Both the position numbers and the translations under genes were made by a program. From assembly GCA_937892105.1 (NCBI GenBank), contig CALAUZ010000174.1:1-25198 (forward strand): a stretch of 25,198 nt of DNA. Reading direction: 5' to 3'. This DNA is from an uncultured Fretibacterium sp. (GTDB lineage: Bacteria; Synergistota; Synergistia; Synergistales; Aminobacteriaceae). The notes beneath the pieces were generated by a model. That model searched no databases and was not told the DNA's origin. It saw only the letters and a list, made by a program, of their open reading frames with translations. The first letter of the stretch is position 1; each line of letters starts with the position of its first letter. This document shows, piece after piece, positions 16,701 to 22,212 of this stretch.

Positions 16701-17708
16701 TTATTTTTTCTTATCTTTTATCATGAAGTCCTTGCCGTAAACATATTCGTTGCCGTTATCGTCAACAATCTTTGCCCTGCTTGCGAGAGTCCCGTTGTCG
16801 ATAAGGTCAAAGCCTGAGATTTCCGCTTCCTTATCACCGTAAGTGCCTGTCGTTTCGTATTTATCACCGGCGGCCATCTTGTAGTTGATGTTAGCCTCGC
16901 CATCGAGTCCGACTTCAAGATGATTACTGTCTCCCCTGTCATACTGCTTCCATCGGATCTCGTTTCCGTTTGCGACCTCGAAATCCTTGTGTATGACGTA
17001 TGAGTTTGTGCCGGAAGTAACTTTCACGTTGTCATAGGCAGATTCGGGGATTGTTATGTTGCTCAGCCTGTTTATGCCGGAGGAATAGTTGTAACGCGTT
17101 GTCTCAGTGGCCGTCATAGTTCCGAGACCTGTGTAGTCGCTCTTGAGTATCAGCTTGTTGTCAACGACTGAAGCGGTAACGTATATGGGGCTTTCAAGAG
17201 TTTTGAGGGTAGTATTTATGCGGGACTTTAGTGATTCCAGAGTATCGCTGGACTTTACCTCGATACCGATTTTCTGTCCGCCTGCATTGACGTACATAGT
17301 ATTTCCAGATACACCGCTCAGTGTACTTGCGAGGGAAGAACCTGTTATCTGTTTTGAGCGGTTAATCTGTGCGCTTGCGAGCTGTTTTACGGTAACGTCC
17401 CAGACGTTGACTTCAGCGTCAGCGTTGACTGTAGCAGTGAGTACGCCTTTGTAGGAAGAATTTTTGTCGAGACGCTCAATGTCGATAGTCTTAGCCTTAT
17501 ATGTAGATGGCAGCTTTAAGGGAGATAATGAGGATTGAAGGCTGTTCATCATTGTCTTCATTTCCTCAAAGAGAGATTTCTTGTTGGTCAGGTTAGTTTT
17601 TTTGCTGACTTGGGGCTGAGCTGGTGCAGCGGCGTTGGTGATAATCTCATCAATCATGCTTTCCCAGTCCATTCCGGAAATTATACCTGACACGCTCATT
17701 GTTGCCAT
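16701..17708 (-). CDS. fliD: Flagellar hook-associated protein 2, N-terminal part (frame ends at a frameshift)
   Basis: 335 codons starting MATMSVSGIISGMDWESMID. The S-G-x-x-S-G-M-D-W and the following helix (to about residue 110) are the FliD N-terminal domain that contacts the hook-filament junction. AGGAGG lies 11 bases before the ATG. Residues ~125-210 resemble the D2-type insert, and from ~225 the first repeat units appear (YVIHKDF..., then NEYVYGKDFMIKDKKK). The frame stops at TAA 16701-16703 just after an A6 run. Removing one A joins it to the next frame and completes the repeat motif (...D-K-K-N-K-Q-M-W-L-E-E). So this is the front of one broken gene rather than a separate protein, unless slippage restores it or the base is a sequencing error. 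Confidence 0.88.
   Translation of the reverse strand: MATMSVSGIISGMDWESMIDEIITNAAAPAQPQVSKKTNLTNKKSLFEEMKTMMNSLQSSLSPLKLPSTYKAKTIDIERLDKNSSYKGVLTATVNADAEVNVWDVTVKQLASAQINRSKQITGSSLASTLSGVSGNTMYVNAGGQKIGIEVKSSDTLESLKSRINTTLKTLESPIYVTASVVDNKLILKSDYTGLGTMTATETTRYNYSSGINRLSNITIPESAYDNVKVTSGTNSYVIHKDFEVANGNEIRWKQYDRGDSNHLEVGLDGEANINYKMAAGDKYETTGTYGDKEAEISGFDLIDNGTLASRAKIVDDNGNEYVYGKDFMIKDKKK
16704..16709 (-). other. Frameshift site in fliD (A6 run, one base too many)
   Basis: Minus strand reads GAT AAG AAA AAA TAA in the N-terminal frame. Dropping one A gives GAT AAG AAA AAT AAA CAA ATG TGG CTT, entering the long downstream frame and completing a repeat unit. The two frames overlap only by about 20 nt around this run, which pins the shift. 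Total length minus one base is an exact multiple of three (1790 codons plus stop). Assembly error, a real mutation, phase variation or slippage are all possible. Confidence 0.8.
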
Positions 17709-17750
17709 TTTTGATAAAACCTCCTGTCTGTGAAGAATATCCTGTAATGT

Positions 17751-17778
17751 TTATCGGTGTTGTAAATGAGCAATATTA
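17751..17778 (-). promoter_or_regulatory. Sigma-28 (FliA) type promoter of fliD
   Basis: Minus strand TAATATTG, 12 bases, then ACCGATAA. The known sigma-28 consensus is TAAAGTTT, about 11 bases, GCCGATAA; the -10 matches at seven of eight positions and the -35 at about five. Transcription would start roughly 36 nt before the fliD ATG. A flagellar late gene is exactly where such a promoter is expected. Confidence 0.6.
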
Positions 17779-17804
17779 GAATGCTTGCAGGTTATCATGC
17801 ATTA

Positions 17805-18320
17805 TCACGTTCTTAGTCTCCTTATTTTCTCAGTAGACAGTCCGCTGTACATGCATATAGCGTTATCATCTAAGCCCCCGTCAATCATTCGCCTTGCTGT
17901 CAATAGCTGTTTTTTGCGTTCGCCCTGAGCTATGCCTATCTCGATGCCTTTTTCGAAGCCCTTAGCTGTAATTTCATTGCGTTCCATTAAAGCTCTCATA
18001 TATTCTCCCCTCCATTGTGCGCTGTGCTTTGCTATGTAAAGCTCGTGTTTTAATTCCCGAATGAACGGATCCTCGCATTCCTTCCCTATGATGAAATCGA
18101 GAAATGCCTTCATCTTCGGATCTGCTTTGTCCTGACCATAAGCATTGAGGAACATTGTGGTACTGCCGTCAGCCAGCGCAATATTTTTATCCTCGCAACA
18201 GAAATTCCTGAACGTGTAGACATGCTTTCCCTGCTTGAAAGGGTCGAACGTGCAGATGAATATTACGTATGATTCAGGCATATCATTATACGTTTTTCCC
18301 TCGTTCTTGAACTTGTTTAG
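17805..18320 (-). pseudogene. Rpn/PD-(D/E)XK nuclease-family transposase, 3' remnant
   Basis: About 172 codons of the C-terminal half of a Rpn/YhgA-like (PDDEXK_2) protein. The reading frame extends past the first ATG (18281) to the IS boundary, coding L-N-K-F-K-N-E-G-K-T-Y-N-D before M-P-E-S-Y-V-I-F-I-C, which is conserved mid-protein sequence in the family. So the 5' part with the nuclease motif is gone. The C-terminal helices (QLLTARRMIDGGLDDNAICMYSGLSTEKI) are typical. Family members are usually about 300 residues and promote RecA-independent recombination or move as transposase-like genes. The break coincides with the left inverted repeat of an IS5-family element. No start signal remains, so it is probably silent. 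Confidence 0.8.
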
Positions 18321-18832
18321 ATAGTGTCGTCAAGAGAGGTAAAATATATCAAACCTTAAAGAAAAAAGAGGTATAAACGAGCCACAAGATAATAGAGGAC
18401 ATGATATTTCAGATAAAATGTGGGTATTGCTTGAGCCTCATCTTCCGGGTAGACGCGGGGCTTGGGGACGAGTTGCTCAGGATAACAGACGCTTTATAAA
18501 TGCTGTCATTTGGATTTTGCGTACTGGTGCTCCTTGAAGAGATTTACCTCCAGAATATGGAGACTGGAAAAATACACATCGTAGATTTTGTCGTTGGCTA
18601 GATAAAGGTGTATGGGCAAAATTATTCAATATGTTCATTCAAGAACCTGATTTTGAGTGCTTAATGCTCGATGCTTCATATATCAAAGTTCATCCTCATG
18701 CAACTGGAGCCAGAGGAGGAAATCAGGACATGTGACGAACAAAAGGGTAGTGGCTTGAAAGAGTTGTTGATATCGCATCATTGCAGTCAGCATAAGGTTA
18801 AATTGAAAACTAACAACACTTTTGCGACACTA
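18321..18832 (+). mobile_element. Internally deleted IS5-family element
   Basis: Imperfect inverted repeats bound it: TAGTGTCGTCAAGAG at 18322-18336 and CACTTTTGCGACACTA at 18817-18832 (reverse complement TAGTGTCGCAAAAGTG). Between them lies a decayed transposase on the plus strand. Full elements of this IS5 subgroup are roughly 850 bp; this one is about 512 bp, with the middle of the second half missing. Flanks are TTAG on the left and CTAG on the right, so not a perfect target duplication. The left flank is a truncated rpn gene and the right flank a truncated MBL-fold gene, suggesting an IS-mediated deletion. Confidence 0.75.
18373..18760 (+). pseudogene. IS5-family transposase (DUF4096-type N-terminal part), degenerate
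   Basis: One frame reads H-D-I-S-D-K-M-W-V-L-L-E-P-H-L-P-G-R-R-G, then D-N-R-R-F-I-N-A-V-I-W-I-L-R-T-G-A-P, then R-D-L-P-P-E-Y-G-D-W, and the DDE-region start L-M-L-D-A-S-Y-I-K-V-H, all familiar from IS5/IS427-like transposases. Stops interrupt it: TGA 18535-18537 replaces the tryptophan of GAPWRDLP, TGA 18733-18735 replaces a small residue in GNQDM-x-RTKGG, and TAG 18748-18750 follows. Later sequence (D-I-A-S-L-Q-S-A then stop near 18795) looks like the transposase C-terminus, so the middle was deleted. Not functional. Confidence 0.8.
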
Positions 18833-19440
18833 CTAGAAATTCATCATTACCGCCAGATGTTCTTCCATTATGCGGAGCTACCAGCACATCGATATTTGTT
18901 AGAGTATCTTTATAATTTTCAAGGAGAACATCCCATTCTTCATCTTCTGAGTTACCAGGGAATAGTATCTTCTTTCCAAATTCATTATAAAGAATGACAT
19001 ATGAAGCATTATTATAGTTACCACATTGATTAGCTTGTTCTATTAATTCTTTTGTGGAACAAAAAATTTAAAGATAGTCCCCATCTCCGCCATTATTGTC
19101 ACGGTTGAAGTACATATTTCTAGCCCCATTATAGGATATAAGGCTTTTCTCCTTTGTTTTTGATACTCTGTCCAATCATCTTTTTTATAGGCACATTCCT
19201 GAAAATTTTCAATTTTCTTGTTGTTTTCTGTGTCCCAAAAGTTCATGACATTAAATTCATCAAATAATCGTTTAAATCCGTCCATGTGATCTATGTCTAG
19301 GTGTGTTAATATAAAACGAAATATTTCCTTTTTTCCTAGACTATGCAAGTACGAAATGGGATTTTCAGGATAAGCTTTTTGGTTAAAATTACCCTTAGTT
19401 TCTGATAATACTTCTGTTCTACTTTTTGTTATACTATCTT
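18833..19440 (-). pseudogene. Metallo-beta-lactamase-fold hydrolase (ComEC-like), broken at several points
   Basis: Reading leftwards from 19437: S-R-T-E-V-L-S-E-T-K-G-N-F, then the metal-binding motif F-I-L-T-H-L-D-I-D-H-M-D-G (near 19275-19310), then N-F-W-D-T-E-N-N. A frameshift near 19150 moves the reading to N-R-D-N-N-G-G-D-G-D-Y-L, a TAA (19068-19070) interrupts, and it continues S-Y-V-I-L-Y-N-E-F-G-K-K-I-L-F-P-G-N-S and V-L-V-A-P-H-N-G-R-T-S-G. It ends where the IS inverted repeat begins (...N-D-E-F-L). The N-terminal ~40 residues are also missing: a stop precedes 19437. Intact relatives are stand-alone MBL proteins of unclear function, some linked to defence islands. Non-functional here. 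Confidence 0.75.
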
Positions 19441-19684
19441 AAGTAATCTCGCATGATATCTCATCAATATAGTGATAGGGGGCATTATCAACAAAATCAT
19501 GAATCAGCCAGTTCTGCTTTGTCCCCATCAGCAGTTCAAACTTCTCAGGATTATAACGAACCAGCTCACTAAGCCAATGCATAACTGCAAATATTAGTGT
19601 GACATAATTCCTTTTTAATATTATGTTGATTACTAGGAATTCTTTTTTTGAGATGCCAAAGTCTTGTGTCACAGTAAATATACA
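19439..19684 (-). pseudogene. YaaC-like C-terminal fragment, fused to decayed rfbG
   Basis: The frame that carries the second part of rfbG changes character after T-H-S-Y. It then runs about 80 codons to a stop at 19439, with H-W-L-S-E-L-V-R-Y-N-P-E-K-F and N-W-L-I-H-D-F-V-D-N-A-P. The R-Y-N-P-E segment followed by a W-L-(I/V)-x-x-F-x-x-x-A-P segment recalls the C-terminus of YaaC-like proteins. I recognise it only weakly. The join to rfbG shows it is a fragment left by recombination. Confidence 0.4.
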
Positions 19685-20180
19685 GTAACTATGAGTCATA
19701 AGTTCTGAGCATGACTTTGAGTTGGAGGATGGGTCATAACTATCGAGCGGCTCATTCTCTCTATAACCATATTCCCATTCCTTATTTTCATATACCTTAT
19801 CAGTTGCAACATTAAAAGAATGAACGAACAAACGGAGCTTGGCGGACAGCTTCGCAGATGTTCACCGTTCCTATGAAGTTGGTAGAGTACGTTCCTACCG
19901 GATCATTATAGCTATCTCTCACAATGGGCTGAGCGGCCATATGGATAACGATTTCAGGCTGATAGGTACGGAAAACTTCAAGTAGATGATTGAGTTCCTG
20001 GACATCACCTTTGATATGGGTAATCTGATCTTTCACCCCGCAAAGATCAAATAGACTGGCCTCCGTTTTACTACAACTCGAATAACCAATAACTTCAGTA
20101 CCGACATTTGTAAGCATCACAGACATCCAAGAACCTTTAAAACAGAACCTTTTCCCTTTATAAAAGCTTAAATCCATCAT
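19685..20180 (-). pseudogene. rfbG: CDP-glucose 4,6-dehydratase, degenerate fragment
   Basis: Starts at ATG 20180 or 20177 (M-M-D-L-S-F-Y-K-G-K-R). In the family this is followed by V-F-V-T-G-H-T-G-F-K-G-S-W; here it goes straight from R-F-C to F-K-G-S-W, so the NAD-binding glycine motif is deleted (near 20140). It continues recognisably (I-V-I-H-M-A-A-Q-P-I-V-R) to 19825, where an extra T in a T run shifts the frame. The next frame carries T-D-K-V-Y-E-N-K-E-W and N-S-K-S-C-S-E-L-M-T-H-S-Y, then the homology stops. The intact enzyme makes CDP-4-keto-6-deoxyglucose for O-antigen 3,6-dideoxyhexoses. Three separate lesions mean it is dead. Confidence 0.85.
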
Positions 20181-20212
20181 TCCCACACTTTCCACGGCGC
20201 ATTTCCTTCTTC

Positions 20213-20704
20213 CTAATACTTCTCAAGCTTCTGTTTCTCTCTTAGCGTGTCCATGCACTGCCAAAACCCTTTGTGAACATAGCCGGACAGCTGATCCTCT
20301 TTGACCAACCTGTAAAGTGGATCACCCTCAAGTGCCATATGATCGCCATGCAGGTAATCGAACAACGCGGGCTCAAAAATCATATAGCCTATATTGATAA
20401 GGTTTTCATCAAGATCGGATTTCTCTCGGAATGCTTCGATTGAACCGCTCTTGCCTAATTCCACTACGCCCTTGCTATGCCCAAAGCTGTAAAGGGACAT
20501 TGTTCCTATCTTTCCACTCTCTTTGTGGTAATTCATAAGCTCATGGATGTTAATATCCGATACAGCATCTCCATAGGTTACCAGGAAACTCCCATAGCCT
20601 ATATAGGGATTAATTTCGCACGAGAACAATGATAAAAGCCGCTTTACTCTATCTTCCCCGTTGACTTCGATTTCGTCAAGGATATTTCTTATTCTCACAT
20701 TCAT
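20213..20704 (-). pseudogene. rfbF: Glucose-1-phosphate cytidylyltransferase, lacking its N-terminal catalytic half
   Basis: 163 codons from ATG 20704. From about residue 33 the sequence follows RfbF: I-N-P-Y-I-G...S-F-L-V-T-Y-G-D-A-V-S-D-I-N-I, then S-I-E-A-F-R-E-K-S, and G-F-W-Q-C-M-D-T-L-R-E-K-Q-K-L-E. The first ~110 residues of the family, including the nucleotide-binding G-G-x-G-T-R and K-P motifs, are missing and replaced by about 20 unrelated codons (M-N-V-R-I-R-N-I-L-D-E-I). It cannot be an active cytidylyltransferase. The order rfbF then rfbG, 32 bp apart, is that of the normal CDP-glucose operon. The ATG overlaps the stop of the small ORF upstream (ATGA), so it may still be translated. 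Confidence 0.8.
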
Positions 20705-20898
20705 TTTTTCGCTCCGCTGTTTTTCTCCCACAGATCAAACATTCTGCGGATTTCTTCTGGATCTGTCGTTACTGTTGCTATCGGGCCTTCAGGTCTCACA
20801 TAAGGATCTGCAAGTGAAGCCTCTGCTGCCCTGATAAACGCGTTAACCTGTTCGGGCGTTCTCAATATAACGTTATGGAAAATACTTGATGTTGCCAT
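20701..20898 (-). CDS. Small protein, antitoxin-like, function unknown
   Basis: 65 residues from ATG 20898, preferred over upstream ATGs because AGGGGG lies 7 bases away. It begins M-A-T-S-S-I-F-H-N-V-I-L-R-T-P-E-Q and ends in a basic K-N-S-G-A-K-K. Small proteins with this M-x-T-S-S-I-F-x-N-V-x-I start are, as far as I recall, common in gut bacteria upstream of GNAT-type toxins or other short genes. A type II antitoxin is therefore a reasonable guess, with no direct evidence. No toxin follows: the next gene is the decapitated rfbF, which overlaps its stop codon by ATGA. It is the only intact gene at the right edge of the decayed region. Confidence 0.6.
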   Translation of the reverse strand: MATSSIFHNVILRTPEQVNAFIRAAEASLADPYVRPEGPIATVTTDPEEIRRMFDLWEKNSGAKK

Positions 20899-20922
20899 TT
20901 TCATTCCCCCTGACTTGAAGCA

Positions 20923-20928
20923 ATTATA
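20923..20928 (-). promoter_or_regulatory. -10 element candidate for the small ORF
   Basis: Minus strand TATAAT, a perfect -10, placed right after the T tract of the upstream terminator and about 24 bases before the ATG at 20898. No clear -35 is visible. Confidence 0.4.
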
Positions 20929-20931
20929 CAC

Positions 20932-20961
20932 AAAAAAAGAGCCGGGATTAACTCCCAGCTC
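20932..20961 (-). terminator. Intrinsic terminator of the binding-protein gene
   Basis: Minus strand GAGCTGGGA pairs with TCCCGGCTC (20939-20961, nine pairs with one G-U, loop GTTAA), followed by seven T. It starts 22 bp past the stop of the ABC binding-protein gene. Confidence 0.85.
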
Positions 20962-20982
20962 TGCAATGAACTTTCTACGTCT

Positions 20983-22113
20983 TTACACTTCAGGAACAAC
21001 TATTCCAACAAACGTCTTCTTGCCGTCCTTGATTTCCACTATCCCCATATCCTTCTCTGCATCATGGGTAGCGTTAATCGTCGTCATTCCCGTAACTGTC
21101 GGAAGATCCTTAACGGTCTCCAGAGCGTCGCGGATCTTCTCCGGTTCAGCACTTCCAGCCCTCTCGATTGCGTCCTTCAGCATGATGTAGCAGTCATAGC
21201 CCAAAGCGCAGTTCACGTTCGGAGCTTTGTCGGGGTGAACCTTGTTCCATGCCTCTGTGAATGCCTTTGCCGTCTCGTTCATCTCAGGCATTGAGGGGTC
21301 ATACGCGAATGTCGTGTGCATGAAGCCTTCAACCGCATCGCCGCCAAGCGTTACGATTTCGGGGTTATCCATTGCGTCCGCTCCGATGAATTTGAACGTT
21401 GCGCCAAGCTCCTTCGCCTGCTTCAGAACGATTGCACCTTCCGCAAAATACGCAGGAAGGAATACGATGTCGGGTTTCGCGTCAATAAGTGCCGTAAGCT
21501 GTGCAGTGAAGTCTGTATCGCCTGACTGGTAGAATAATGACGCTGCGATTTCGCCGCCCATCTTCTTGTAGCTGTCGCGGAAGAATTTTCCCAGACCTAC
21601 GCTGTAATCATTGGCCATGTCAACAAGGGTAGCCGCACGCTTCAGACCGAGATTTCTGAACGCATACGTTGCCGCCCCTGCTCCCTGAAACGGATCAATG
21701 AAGCATACGCGGAAATAATACTTCTTCCCGTCCGTAACAAGCGGGTTTGTGCATGATGTTCCGATTACGGGAACTCCTGCCTTCTCCGCAACTTCTCCGC
21801 CTGCCATTGCTAGTGATGAGCCGTATGTTCCGATTATCGCGTTCACCTTGTCATTCTCGATGAGACGGGTTACAGCGTTTGCGGCCTCTACCTTGTCCGA
21901 CTTATTGTCAACGATTACGAGTTCAACTTTCTTGCCGAGTATTGTAGGGAACAGCTCATGTGCCAGCTGTGTGCCTTCAAGCTCAAGCTGTCCGCCGAAA
22001 GCATTTTGTCCCGTAAGGCAGTTGAAGACCCCTACTTTGATTACGTCATCATCTGCCATAGCGACAGAACACAGCATAAAAACGAGCATTAACGCAGCCA
22101 GAAATTTACGCAT
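20983..22113 (-). CDS. Branched-chain amino-acid type ABC transporter substrate-binding protein
   Basis: 376 residues from ATG 22113; a TTG at 22125 is excluded because it abuts the AAGGAG ribosome site. There is a Sec signal peptide (M-R-K, hydrophobic core, cleavage near A-M-A/D-D-D at about residue 20). No lipobox cysteine is in the right position, so it is periplasmic. The mature part is a LivJ/LivK (Peripla_BP_6) type I binding fold: K-V-G-V-F-N-C-L-T-G near the start, V-I-G-T-S-C-T-N-P-L-V-T in the middle, and F-L-P-A-Y-F-A-E-G-A. Likely ligands are branched-chain or other amino acids, or small amides. No permease or ATPase genes adjoin it; it ends at its own terminator, so the transporter parts must be elsewhere. 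Confidence 0.9.
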   Translation of the reverse strand: MRKFLAALMLVFMLCSVAMADDDVIKVGVFNCLTGQNAFGGQLELEGTQLAHELFPTILGKKVELVIVDNKSDKVEAANAVTRLIENDKVNAIIGTYGSSLAMAGGEVAEKAGVPVIGTSCTNPLVTDGKKYYFRVCFIDPFQGAGAATYAFRNLGLKRAATLVDMANDYSVGLGKFFRDSYKKMGGEIAASLFYQSGDTDFTAQLTALIDAKPDIVFLPAYFAEGAIVLKQAKELGATFKFIGADAMDNPEIVTLGGDAVEGFMHTTFAYDPSMPEMNETAKAFTEAWNKVHPDKAPNVNCALGYDCYIMLKDAIERAGSAEPEKIRDALETVKDLPTVTGMTTINATHDAEKDMGIVEIKDGKKTFVGIVVPEV

Positions 22114-22141
22114 GGTGAGAAACAACTCCTTTATATTGTGA

Positions 22142-22212
22142 AAGTTGTGGAAATTATATCACGCATGGGATTTTATGCCTGTTACAATGAACAAACCCGC
22201 AAGAACCGCAAC
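22142..22212. repeat. Direct repeat, copy A (subtilase 3' end plus promoter)
   Basis: Roughly 70 bp matching 23829-23900 at about three bases in four, with shared blocks such as GGGATTTTATGC and AATGAACAAAC. Copy A holds the last codons of the subtilase gene and the promoter of the binding-protein gene. Confidence 0.7.
22153..22161 (-). promoter_or_regulatory. Extended -10 promoter for the binding-protein gene, overlapping the subtilase stop codon
   Basis: Minus strand TGATATAAT. The TGA is also the stop codon of the upstream subtilase gene. The start would be near 22146, giving a leader of about 33 nt that includes AAGGAG. The -35 is poor. Confidence 0.55.

Noticed and set aside
18671..18997. 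Plus-strand frame of 108 codons crossing the right end of the IS
   Set aside because: It runs through the transposase remnant in another frame and then antisense to the MBL-fold pseudogene.
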